Made by a program: the position numbers and the translations under genes | The notes under the pieces: generated by a model | Databases searched by the model: none | What the model was told of the DNA's origin: nothing | Seen by the model: the letters and a program-made list of their open reading frames with translations, nothing else | In this document: positions 41,359 to 48,565 of the stretch, piece after piece | Numbering within the stretch: position 1 is the first letter of the stretch | Layout of the letters: each line of letters begins with the position of its first letter | Assembly (NCBI RefSeq): GCF_900323545.1 | Contig: NZ_OOHN01000008.1 | Coordinates: 2,744,460 to 2,808,459, forward strand | Reading direction: 5' to 3' | Length of the DNA: 64,000 nucleotides | Source of the DNA: Actinomyces sp. Marseille-P3109 | GTDB taxonomy: Bacteria > Actinomycetota > Actinomycetes > Actinomycetales > Actinomycetaceae

Positions 41359-41515
41359 GAATCGCTGATGACGTCGTCCCAACACGCCGGTAGTAGTGAT
41401 CTGGGTCTCATACATGCTCTCCCTGCGGCTTCGATGGTCCGTGTTACAGGCCTGACTGCATCCGCGAGTTCGCGCGAGAAGGTATTTATTATCGGGACGA
41501 AAGTCCTCGCCTCTA

Positions 41516-41531
41516 TCGCAATATGTTGTGG
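41516..41531. promoter_or_regulatory. NrdR box 1 upstream of nrdD
   Basis: TCGCAATATGTTGTGG resembles the 16-bp NrdR box. A second box starts 32 bp downstream, the three-helical-turn spacing typical of NrdR operators. A TACAAT at 41538-41543, between the boxes, is a likely -10 element, so NrdR binding would cover the promoter. Confidence 0.7.
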
Positions 41532-41547
41532 TCAAGATACAATGGAG

Positions 41548-41563
41548 ACACAAGATGATGTGC
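41548..41563. promoter_or_regulatory. NrdR box 2 upstream of nrdD
   Basis: ACACAAGATGATGTGC has the ACAC...GTG symmetry of NrdR boxes and lies at 32-bp spacing from box 1, just past the TACAAT hexamer, about where transcription would start. The rest of the gap to the nrdD start (about 155 bp) would be a long 5' leader with GC-rich pairing potential. Confidence 0.72.
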
Positions 41564-41718
41564 TGCATCGGTGTGATTTGGGAGTATGGTCGGCACCGGT
41601 GCCGCCATCCGGGTCGCTCCCGGCAGGCAGTGGCGGCGCCCCTCGGGCTCGGCCTTCCCGGAGCCCGACGCCGCCGAGAACAGTCCGAACTCACGCGCAC
41701 CAACCATCGGAGAGACCC

Positions 41719-43683
41719 GTGCTCGAGAAGAACCCTGCCTCCACCGCCCCCGCGGCCGACGACTCGGCGCAGCTGCCGGCCGACACCCCCGCGCTCGCTC
41801 CGGCGTCCGCTGACTCCGCCGTCGCCCGCGGCGAGCGCCCCAGTGTTGACGCCGTCGCCACCATCACCGAGTACCTGGACCGCTCCGACTGGCGCGTCAA
41901 CGCCAACGCCAACCAGGGCTACTCGCTGGGCGGGATGATGCTCAACACCTCCGGCAAGGTTGTCGCCAACTACTGGCTCAGCCAGGTCTACCCGGCCGTT
42001 GCCGGCCAGGCCCACCGCAACGCGGACCTCCACATCCACGACCTGGACATGTTCGCCGGCTACTGCGCCGGCTGGTCACTCAAGGACCTCCTCCAGCAGG
42101 GCTTCAACGGCGTCCCCGGCGCCATCGCCGCCGGCCCCGCCAAGCACTTCTCCTCCGCAGTCGGGCAGATCGTCAACTTCCTGGGCACCCTCCAGAACGA
42201 GTGGGCCGGCGCCCAGGCCTTCTCCTCCTTCGACACCTACATGGCGCCCTTCGTCCGCCTGGACGACATGACCTACGCCCAGGTCAAGCAGTGCATGCAG
42301 GAGCTCATCTTCAACCTCAACGTCCCCTCGCGCTGGGGCACCCAGACACCCTTCACCAACCTCACCTTCGACTGGACCTGTCCCGCGGACCTCGCCGACG
42401 AGCACCCCCTCATCGGCGACGACGTCTGCGACTTCGCCTACGGCGACCTCCAGGCGGAGATGGACCTCATCAACCGCGCCTTCATGGAGGTCATGACCGA
42501 GGGCGACGCCGAGGGCCGCGTCTTCACCTTCCCCATCCCCACCTACAACATCACCAGGGACTTCGACTGGGACTCTCCCAACACCGAGCTCCTGTTCACC
42601 ATGACCGCGAAGTACGGCCTGCCCTACTTCCAGAACTTCATCAACTCCGAGCTCGATCCCGGCATGATCCGCTCCATGTGCTGCCGCCTCCAGCTCGACC
42701 TGCGCGAGCTGCTCAAGCGCGGCAACGGCCTGTTCGGCTCGGCCGAGCAGACCGGGTCCGTCGGCGTCGTCACCATCAACATGGCCCGGCTCGGCTACCT
42801 CTACGCCGACGACGAGGCCGCCCTGACCGCCCGGCTCGACGAGCTGCTCGAGATCGGCCGTGACAGCCTCGAGCTCAAGCGCACCGTCATCCAGCACCAC
42901 ATCGACGCCGGCCTGTTCCCCTTCACCAAGCGGTACCTCGGCAGCCTGGACAACCACTTCTCGACCCTGGGCGTCAACGGCATGAACGAGATGGTCCGTA
43001 ACTTCACCCACGACGCCTACGACCTGACCGACCCGCGCGGCCACGCCATGTGCGTGCGCCTCCTGGACCACGTGCGGGACAAGATGGTCGAGTTCCAGGA
43101 GGCCACCGGCCACCTCTACAACCTCGAGGCCACGCCGGCCGAGGGCACCACCTACCGCTTCGCCAAGGAGGACCGCAAGCGCTACCCCGGCATCCTCCAG
43201 GCCGGCACGGAGGCCAACCCCTACTACACGAACTCCTCCCAGGTCCCCGTGGGCTACACCGACGACCCCTTCGAGGCCCAGGAGATGCAGGAGGAGCTCC
43301 AGACCAAGTACACCGGCGGCACCGTCCTGCACCTGTACATGAACGAGCGGATCTCCTCGGCCGCCGCCTGCAAGGAGCTCGTGCGCCGCTCCCTGACCGC
43401 CTTCCGCACGCCCTACATCACCATCACGCCGACCTTCTCCATCTGCCCCGTCCATGGCTACCTGGCCGGCGAGCACCTGACCTGCTCCAAGTGCGCCGAG
43501 CTCCACCCCGAGGCAGAGCCGGTCGAGTGCGAGGTGTGGACCCGCGTCATGGGCTACTTCCGGCCGGTGCGCTCGTTCAACATCGGCAAGAAGGGCGAGT
43601 ACATGGAGCGGCAGATGTTCACCGAGGCCGCCGCCGGCGGCCACGGCCCTGCCGTCTCGCGCCTGAGCGCGGTCAGCGCCTGA
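41719..43683 (+). CDS. nrdD: anaerobic (class III) ribonucleoside-triphosphate reductase
   Basis: The product is 654 aa from GTG with GGAGAG upstream. After about 55 Ala/Pro-rich residues it enters the catalytic barrel (RVNANANQGYSLGGM, then HRNADLHIHDLDM and GQIVNFLGTLQNEWAGAQA). Near the C-terminus are a zinc-site region (CPVHGY and CSKC) and the glycyl-radical segment RVMGY followed by NIGKKGEYMERQMF. It reduces NTPs to dNTPs without oxygen using formate and a glycyl radical made by NrdG. No N-terminal ATP-cone is present, so the usual dATP feedback site is missing. Two NrdR boxes precede it. Confidence 0.95.
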   Translation: MLEKNPASTAPAADDSAQLPADTPALAPASADSAVARGERPSVDAVATITEYLDRSDWRVNANANQGYSLGGMMLNTSGKVVANYWLSQVYPAVAGQAHRNADLHIHDLDMFAGYCAGWSLKDLLQQGFNGVPGAIAAGPAKHFSSAVGQIVNFLGTLQNEWAGAQAFSSFDTYMAPFVRLDDMTYAQVKQCMQELIFNLNVPSRWGTQTPFTNLTFDWTCPADLADEHPLIGDDVCDFAYGDLQAEMDLINRAFMEVMTEGDAEGRVFTFPIPTYNITRDFDWDSPNTELLFTMTAKYGLPYFQNFINSELDPGMIRSMCCRLQLDLRELLKRGNGLFGSAEQTGSVGVVTINMARLGYLYADDEAALTARLDELLEIGRDSLELKRTVIQHHIDAGLFPFTKRYLGSLDNHFSTLGVNGMNEMVRNFTHDAYDLTDPRGHAMCVRLLDHVRDKMVEFQEATGHLYNLEATPAEGTTYRFAKEDRKRYPGILQAGTEANPYYTNSSQVPVGYTDDPFEAQEMQEELQTKYTGGTVLHLYMNERISSAAACKELVRRSLTAFRTPYITITPTFSICPVHGYLAGEHLTCSKCAELHPEAEPVECEVWTRVMGYFRPVRSFNIGKKGEYMERQMFTEAAAGGHGPAVSRLSAVSA

Positions 43684-43690
43684 GGACCCG

Positions 43691-43744
43691 CCGGGACCGC
43701 TGGGCGCCGTCGAATGATCCGGCGACGGCGCCCAGCGGTCCCGG
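43691..43744. terminator. 22-bp perfect hairpin between nrdD and nrdG
   Basis: The arms 43691-43712 and 43723-43744 are perfectly complementary with a 10-nt loop (AATGATCCGG). It begins 8 bases after the nrdD stop and ends 32 bases before the nrdG start. It may be a partial terminator or an mRNA-stabilising stem that lowers nrdG relative to nrdD. Confidence 0.8.
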
Positions 43745-43776
43745 TGCCATGACGACAAGACGTGAGAGGAGCAGCC

Positions 43777-44571
43777 GTGAACTCCCTGCCGAGAAGCTCG
43801 CAGGCTTCTTCACCCGTTCCGACGGCGGGGGAGAGCCCCGAGCACCGGCCGGCCGACGACTTGGTGATCGCCGGGCTCGTCCCGATGAGCACGGTCGACT
43901 GGCCCGACCACCTGACCGCGACCGTCTTCATGCAGGGCTGCCCCTGGAACTGCTTCTACTGCCACAACCAGGCCCTCATCCCCACCCGCACGCCCGGCCA
44001 GGTGGCGTGGGAGGAGGTGCGCGCCCTGCTGCGTCGCCGGAGCGGGCTGCTCGACGGCGTCGTCCTCACCGGCGGTGAGGCGCTGCGCCAGGACGCCCTG
44101 GCCGACGCCGCCCGCGAGGTCATCGACATGGGCTTCCAGGTGGGGCTGCACACGGCCGGGCCCTACCCGCGGCGGCTGCGCGACATGATCGAGGCCGGGC
44201 TCATGCACTGGGTGGGTCTGGACATCAAGGCCCTGCCCGAGCACTACGAGCAGGTGGTCGGCCGGGCGAACGCGGCCGCGAAGGCCTGGGAGAGCCTGGA
44301 GGTGCTCATCGAGGCGGCCGACCGCGGCGGGCCGGACTTCGAGGTGCGCACCACCGTGGTGCCCGGGGACGTGACGGCCGACGACGCCGTCGAGGTCGCC
44401 CGGCGGGTGCACGCTGCGGGGGCTCGGGTCTACGCCCTCCAGCAGGCCCGCTCGGAGGGGACGACCGGCGAGTTCGACGTCGTGGCGCCCGGCTGGGACG
44501 GGATGTGCGAGCGCATGGCCGAGCGCATCGAGGCCCTGGGCTGGGACCACTTCACCTATCGCCCGGCGTAG
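43777..44571 (+). CDS. nrdG: NrdG, anaerobic RNR-activating radical SAM enzyme
   Basis: The product is 264 aa from GTG, with GAGAGGAGC upstream. The radical SAM motif is Cys55-x3-Cys59-x2-Cys62 (CPWNCFYC), with the SAM-binding GGE in VVLTGGEAL. It cleaves S-adenosylmethionine with a [4Fe-4S] cluster and abstracts hydrogen from the NrdD glycine, activating it anaerobically. At 264 aa it is longer than E. coli NrdG (about 154 aa) and nearer the PflA/NrdG2 type, with a full C-terminal half-barrel. It follows nrdD, separated by a strong hairpin. Confidence 0.93.
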   Translation: MNSLPRSSQASSPVPTAGESPEHRPADDLVIAGLVPMSTVDWPDHLTATVFMQGCPWNCFYCHNQALIPTRTPGQVAWEEVRALLRRRSGLLDGVVLTGGEALRQDALADAAREVIDMGFQVGLHTAGPYPRRLRDMIEAGLMHWVGLDIKALPEHYEQVVGRANAAAKAWESLEVLIEAADRGGPDFEVRTTVVPGDVTADDAVEVARRVHAAGARVYALQQARSEGTTGEFDVVAPGWDGMCERMAERIEALGWDHFTYRPA

Positions 44572-44674
44572 AGCGCCACCAGCGAGCACCAGGAGGTGGT
44601 TGATCCGCTGACGTGGGTCGCCGTGGGGAGCGGTGTCCATGGTTGGTGGCGGGGCGCGCTCCTAGCCTCGGGGC

Positions 44675-45061
44675 ATGAGCTACGACATCCTGATCTTCGA
44701 GCCGGCGGCGGTCTCAGACAAGGACTTCCCGCAGTGGTGGAAGCGGGTCTCCCGATGGGAGGAGCCGCACGACTACGACACCACCGAGGGCTCCACCCCG
44801 GCGATCAGGTCCTTCTTTCGCGAGCTCATCCGCACCTTCCCACCGATCAACGGTCCCTACGCTCTGACTGATGAGGAGGTCGACGCGAGGGAGGCCGAGG
44901 GGCTGCCGATCGGCGACTACGTTATCGGCGCCGACTTCATCTACGCCGGCGTCGGCTGGTCGGACGCGAACGTATTCGCTAAAACCGTCGGCCAGCTGGC
45001 ATGGACGCAGCGGCTCGCGGTCGCCTACCTCAGTGAGGACGGCTCGATCTTCCGGCCGTAG
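44675..45061 (+). CDS. small acidic protein, unknown
   Basis: The product is 128 aa, beginning MSYDILIFEPAAV. It has many Trp/Phe residues (FPQWWKRVSRWEE) and the pattern RTFPPINGPYALTDEE, ending VAYLSEDGSIFRP. There are no membrane segments. The MSYDxxIFEP start occurs in small actinobacterial proteins without known function, some of which lie near toxin genes as possible immunity proteins; I cannot confirm that here. The ribosome binding site is weak. It stands alone between nrdG and the GH16 gene. Confidence 0.75.
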   Translation: MSYDILIFEPAAVSDKDFPQWWKRVSRWEEPHDYDTTEGSTPAIRSFFRELIRTFPPINGPYALTDEEVDAREAEGLPIGDYVIGADFIYAGVGWSDANVFAKTVGQLAWTQRLAVAYLSEDGSIFRP

Positions 45062-45154
45062 GGGCTGGTGCGGTCCGTCGTCGAGTGGCCTTCTGCGGTT
45101 GTTCACCTCTCAACTGGATGGTTAGGCTGAACCGCACGCCAGAAGGAGACGACC

Positions 45155-46174
45155 GTGAAGACCAGACGAGTAACCCAGCTCCTCATGACCGCGGGGCTCG
45201 CCGTTGCGACGGCCACCGCATGCCTGCCGATCCAGCCTCAAGGAGGTGACCCGGGCGCGGCCGCGTCATCGGCCGGCGCCCGCACCGAGCAGCCGTCCCC
45301 GAGCAGTTCCGCCGGCGCTACGGCGTCGTCGTCACCGGGTGACGCACCATCCGTGCCAGCGGCTCCGTCGTCGAGCGCCGAGCAGCCGACCGACGGCGGC
45401 CCGTCGGGCGAGCCGTCCGCCTCCGCCTCGCCGTCCGACGCCGGAACGGCGACGCCCTCACAGCCGTCTGGTCAGGGGCGATCCGATGCGCAGATCAACG
45501 GCTGGAGCATCGACTACTTCGAGGGCTTCGACTCCTCCCTTGAGGATCTGGGCTGGGAGCACTACGGCTGGGGCGATCCGTCTGTTGGGCACGGGGCCAT
45601 GGGAGTGATGTCGCGGAAGAACTCCTTCACCCAGAACGGAGAACTGATCGTCCGCACCCAGTACCAGGACGGTCAGTGGAGCGCCGGCGGCACCTCGAGC
45701 GAGAACGTCTTCGCGGCCTCACGCGGCCGGTGGGAGGTCCGCGCCAAGTTCCCCCGGGCCAAGGGGATCGGGTACGTCTTCCTGCTGTGGCCGCAGGACC
45801 AGGGCTGGCCCCCGGAGATCGACTTCGCCGAGGGCCGGGTCAACGGTCCGCGTGTGGAGGGCACCTACCACTGGGACCCCGATAACAAGCAGGCGCAGCA
45901 GGTCCTCGATAACGACGACATGGGTGGCTGGCACACCTACGGCGTCATCGTGGAGGACAACCTCATCACCTTCACCCTCGACGGCCAGGAGTGGGGTCGG
46001 ATCGAGCGGAGCATCACCGACAAACGGATGTTCTTCGGGGTCCAGACCGGGGCGATGGACCCCAACGGCGACGCGAAGCAGTACGAGACCGTTGACGGCG
46101 GTGTCCCCGGCCCGCTCACCCCGGCCGTCTCCGACATCCAGATCGACTACGTCGCCCACTACACCAGGGGGTAG
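45155..46174 (+). CDS. GH16-family glycoside hydrolase lipoprotein
   Basis: The product is 339 aa from GTG with AAGGAG upstream. The signal peptide has a lipobox ending at Cys23 (ATATAC). A Ser/Ala/Pro-rich linker (30-110) leads to a GH16 jelly-roll domain with the catalytic EIDFAE motif (Glu221 nucleophile, Asp223, Glu226 acid/base). It would hydrolyse beta-1,3 or mixed-linkage glucans, or a related polysaccharide, outside the cell; the exact substrate is open. The WDP in TYHWDPDNKQ and LDGQEWGRI fit the family. Downstream of the stop, the same frame stays open for another 62 codons. Confidence 0.9.
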   Translation: MKTRRVTQLLMTAGLAVATATACLPIQPQGGDPGAAASSAGARTEQPSPSSSAGATASSSPGDAPSVPAAPSSSAEQPTDGGPSGEPSASASPSDAGTATPSQPSGQGRSDAQINGWSIDYFEGFDSSLEDLGWEHYGWGDPSVGHGAMGVMSRKNSFTQNGELIVRTQYQDGQWSAGGTSSENVFAASRGRWEVRAKFPRAKGIGYVFLLWPQDQGWPPEIDFAEGRVNGPRVEGTYHWDPDNKQAQQVLDNDDMGGWHTYGVIVEDNLITFTLDGQEWGRIERSITDKRMFFGVQTGAMDPNGDAKQYETVDGGVPGPLTPAVSDIQIDYVAHYTRG

Positions 46175-46246
46175 CTCGGTGCGCCGGCGTGGTGCTGCCT
46201 CTCGATCCTCGGCCAGCCCGGAGCCGATGAGGCTGCGCGGTTCATC

Positions 46247-46360
46247 ATGGATGCTCACGTGAAGGATCGGTCGGTCTCCTCCTGCCTGCTCAAGGTGGAG
46301 ATGGCGCGGGCGGTGCTTCGCGAGCACGGCCTGGGCGTAGCCGACCCGCTGGGCTCATAG
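46247..46360 (+). other. short open frame after the GH16 stop, probable gene fragment
   Basis: This frame of 37 codons plus stop begins MDAHVKDRSVSSCLLKVEMA and ends LGVADPLGS; the same frame reads without a stop from the GH16 TAG at 46172. The composition looks protein-like (ARAVLREHGLG), but there is no ribosome binding site. It may be the remnant of a separate gene or an ancestral extension. It overlaps the end of the convergent nitroreductase gene by six bases. Confidence 0.3.
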
Positions 46361-46993
46361 CACCCGGTATACCTCCTCGAAGGGCAGGCGCGGGTTGCGC
46401 TCCTGGTAGGCGTCCGGCCCTGGGTGACCGACGTTGATGACCAACAGCATCTCCACGTCTTGACCGGCGAAGAACTCGGCCGCCAACGCCTCGGCGTCAT
46501 CGGCGTTCATGGGGCCGGCTGCCAGCCCGACGGCGCGAATCGCCTGGATGACGTAGGCCGTCTGAACCAGTGCTGAGGCGCGCGCCCACCGTGCCCGCAT
46601 GTCCGGCCCGCCCTCCTCCAGCAGCTGCTGGTAGCGCTCGGCGCGCGGGTGCAGTCGCGGTAGGGACCCGGCGAAGGATCGATCGGCTGCGCAGACGAGT
46701 GTGAGAGGCGCCCCTGCTGCCTGCTCGCGATTGCCGCGAGGAAGACAGGGCAGTAACCGTTCCCGGGCGGCGGGTGACTGCACGGCCGCCACCCGCAATG
46801 GTTGGGCGTTGACCGCCGTCGGTGCCCACTTGGCCAGCTCGTGGATCGCCCGCAGCTGGGCGTCCGTCACCGGTTCATCGGTGAAGCTGTAGGCGGTGCG
46901 TGCGCCGCCAAACAGCAGCGAGGCATCGGACTCGGTCAGGACGGACTCGCCGGGCACGGGGCCCGGAACCGGAACGGGGGAGACGACTGCCAT
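46355..46993 (-). CDS. nitroreductase-family protein (RutE/malonic-semialdehyde reductase-like)
   Basis: The product is 212 aa from MAVVSPVPVP; upstream Met codons are less likely. The core follows the RutE type of FMN-dependent nitroreductase: RTAYSFTDEPV, then HELAKWAPTAVNAQPLRV (FMN phosphate-binding segment), a central WARASALVQTAYVIQAIRAVGL, and a C-terminal VINVGHPG. Such enzymes reduce nitro compounds, quinones or short aldehydes with NAD(P)H. The N-terminal 15 residues are Val/Pro-rich and unusual. It stands alone, convergent with the GH16 gene. Confidence 0.88.
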   Translation of the reverse strand: MAVVSPVPVPGPVPGESVLTESDASLLFGGARTAYSFTDEPVTDAQLRAIHELAKWAPTAVNAQPLRVAAVQSPAARERLLPCLPRGNREQAAGAPLTLVCAADRSFAGSLPRLHPRAERYQQLLEEGGPDMRARWARASALVQTAYVIQAIRAVGLAAGPMNADDAEALAAEFFAGQDVEMLLVINVGHPGPDAYQERNPRLPFEEVYRVL

Positions 46994-47070
46994 GCCTCGA
47001 TTGAAGCACGTGCCGTCTCCCCCGAGCAGGCCGGTCGGCGCGCCACCTGGAACACCGACCGCCTCGGGCG

Positions 47071-47104
47071 GAGACCGTCCCATAAGGGAGACCGTCCCAT
47101 AAGG
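47071..47104. repeat. 17-bp tandem duplication
   Basis: GAGACCGTCCCATAAGG occurs twice in direct succession (47071-47087, 47088-47104), just before a possible gene remnant. It could be two regulator half-sites or a replication-slip product. Confidence 0.6.
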
Positions 47105-47109
47105 CAGCC

Positions 47110-47199
47110 TTGACGACCTCCGCCCTCGCTGGCCTCGACCCCGACTCAGGCCTCCTAGCCGATCTCCGTCGCGCGGTCAATCCGCGCGGTTCTGGAGAA
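47110..47199 (+). pseudogene. possible 5' remnant of an oxidoreductase gene
   Basis: From TTG at 47110 about 30 codons read LTTSALAGLDPDSGLLADLR and onward. This resembles the N-terminus of GlcD-type FAD-linked oxidases. The resemblance ends abruptly near RRAVNPRGSGE and the frame loses protein character. AAGG lies upstream. The match rests on pattern memory alone. Confidence 0.25.
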
Positions 47200-47317
47200 C
47201 GTGTGTGCTGTGAGTGCCTGGGTCCCACCGTTCAAGGAGTAGCCGTTCTTCTCGATGGGAGGGCGAGGTTCCGATCCGAGTTCGCCGTAGGCAATAGGGC
47301 AGGAAGTATGGAGGAGA

Positions 47318-47548
47318 ATGCCGTTCCCGGCGTTCGGTGTGATCTTGGTTCTTGGCATCGCCTCCTTGTGCTTTGTTGCTGGTGCGGCGCGTCGGGCGCC
47401 GTCCGTCGTGAAACGGTCGAGGACAAGACAACCGAAGCCGGTGTTGCGAGGACGTTGGCACCCATCAGTTCCATGTGCTTCGTTCGCTACTCCCAGGCGT
47501 AGCGAACGAAGCACATCCGGTTGGGGCGGCCTGTGGGGCCTTGTTTGA
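47318..47548 (+). other. doubtful 76-codon membrane-protein frame
   Basis: The frame starts MPFPAFGVILVLGIASLCFV with GGAGGAGA directly before the ATG, giving one hydrophobic helix followed by a basic, unstructured tail. Its last third runs through the palindrome at 47473-47516, which argues against a conserved protein. Confidence 0.2.
47473..47516. terminator. 18-bp perfect palindrome with 8-nt loop
   Basis: The arms ATGTGCTTCGTTCGCTAC (47473-47490) and its complement at 47499-47516 are perfect. The loop is TCCCAGGC. It lies in the gap between the nitroreductase and excalibur genes with no nearby stop codon, so its role as terminator or regulatory site is open. Confidence 0.5.
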
Positions 47549-47827
47549 GGAGTGTGACGTTTGCTCACATCGCGTGAGCTGAGATGGCGCGGATTGAGCA
47601 GAGGCGGACCGAGTCGGCAAGGAGTATCGAGACGCGTTAACCCCGCAGCGGCCAGAGGGCTGCAATGGGAATGATCTTCAGGGATCAGGTTCTCTTTGCA
47701 CTCCAGGAGGCAGCTTGTGGATTGCGGTGTGGTTGCATTTTATGGTTCTTCAGGTTATTAGCCTCGCTGAAGTGCTTCAATTCTCTCGGCTAGCCGCCAT
47801 GCTCTCTTCTCGTGACTTGAGGTACCA

Positions 47828-48388
47828 GTGAACACCTCCCCTTCGTCTCCCTTCCCACCAGTATTCTCTGACGCTGGGGCCGGCTGGTCCTATCGGCCGA
47901 CGTCGAGGCGCCGGAAGTTCTTGGGGAAGTCCGTCCCTTATGTCGTGACGTTTATTCTCGGGGCCGGGGTTGGTGCTGCTGGCGCGTCGGATGATGCGCC
48001 GCCTCAGCCGGAGGCGACTCCTGTGCCCACCGTGGTCTATTTGCCAACCCCTGTCCCCACGGTTGTTGACAGCCCGTCGCCGGTGCCAACGGTGATCTAC
48101 TTGCCGTCGCCGGTGCCGGCAACGGAGCCTCCCACAGCCCCGCCAGCGGCCCCCGCTGCTCCGGGGGCGGAGCAGGGCTCAGGCGCGAGTGAGGGAGATA
48201 CCGGACCCGGGGCCTCGCCCGGCGCGGGCGAGGCCCCGGTACGGCCCGAGTCCGACTCGGGCGGCGCCTACTACCGCAACTGCACGGCGGCTCGTGATGC
48301 CGGTGCGGCGCCGCTCTATCGAGGCCAGCCCGGCTACCGGCCCGAGCTGGACCGCGACAAGGACGGCATCGCCTGCGAGTGGAAGTAG
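47828..48388 (+). CDS. membrane-anchored excalibur-domain protein
   Basis: The product is 186 aa from GTG (GAGGTACC upstream). Residues 28-55 hold a basic stretch and one membrane helix (SVPYVVTFILGAGVGAAGA). A repetitive Pro/Val-rich stalk follows (PVPTVVYLPTPVPTVVDSP). An acidic Gly/Ala linker precedes the C-terminal excalibur domain (YYRNCTAARDAGAAPLY, then DRDKDGIACEWK), whose DxDxDGxxCE loop is a calcium-binding signature in actinobacterial and firmicute surface proteins. The domain would sit at the cell surface. A strong hairpin lies downstream. Confidence 0.88.
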   Translation: MNTSPSSPFPPVFSDAGAGWSYRPTSRRRKFLGKSVPYVVTFILGAGVGAAGASDDAPPQPEATPVPTVVYLPTPVPTVVDSPSPVPTVIYLPSPVPATEPPTAPPAAPAAPGAEQGSGASEGDTGPGASPGAGEAPVRPESDSGGAYYRNCTAARDAGAAPLYRGQPGYRPELDRDKDGIACEWK

Positions 48389-48479
48389 GAGCGATCGACG
48401 GCTGCGTCGAGGCTTACACGGGACGCTCCCTCGATCGACTGGGCGAGGACTGACACAGCAACCGTGTCCTGACGAACAG

Positions 48480-48520
48480 GGCGGGGTTCCAAGCAGAGCT
48501 AATCTGCTTGGAACCCCGCC
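48480..48520. terminator. bidirectional terminator hairpin, 18-bp stem
   Basis: The perfect arms 48480-48497 and 48503-48520 flank a GCTAA loop, followed by TTGTCTGT on the plus strand. It lies between the convergent excalibur and cell-wall-binding genes and likely serves both. The stem core GGGGTTCCAAGCA resembles the palindrome at 50829-50874. Confidence 0.85.
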
Positions 48521-48565
48521 TTGTCTGTGACCGTTCCTCAGGTCAGATCAGGGTGGTCTCCGACG

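Larger units (their letters stand above)
46994..47827. other. 834-bp gap with remnants and a palindrome
   Basis: This gap holds the promoter of the nitroreductase gene (minus strand), a tandem 17-bp duplication (47071-47104), a short remnant-like frame (47110-47199), a doubtful small membrane-protein frame (47318-47548) and a palindrome (47473-47516). The last 300 bases before the excalibur gene show nothing I can identify; they are slightly richer in A/T. Confidence 0.4.

Noticed and set aside
41326-41718. in-frame upstream extension of nrdD
   Set aside because: It has no ATP-cone or other domain-like sequence and contains the NrdR boxes and -10 element; GTG at 41719 has a ribosome binding site.
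42076-43758. long minus-strand open frame opposite nrdD
   Set aside because: NrdD is unmistakable on the plus strand; the antisense frame is Val/Gly/Leu-rich shadow.
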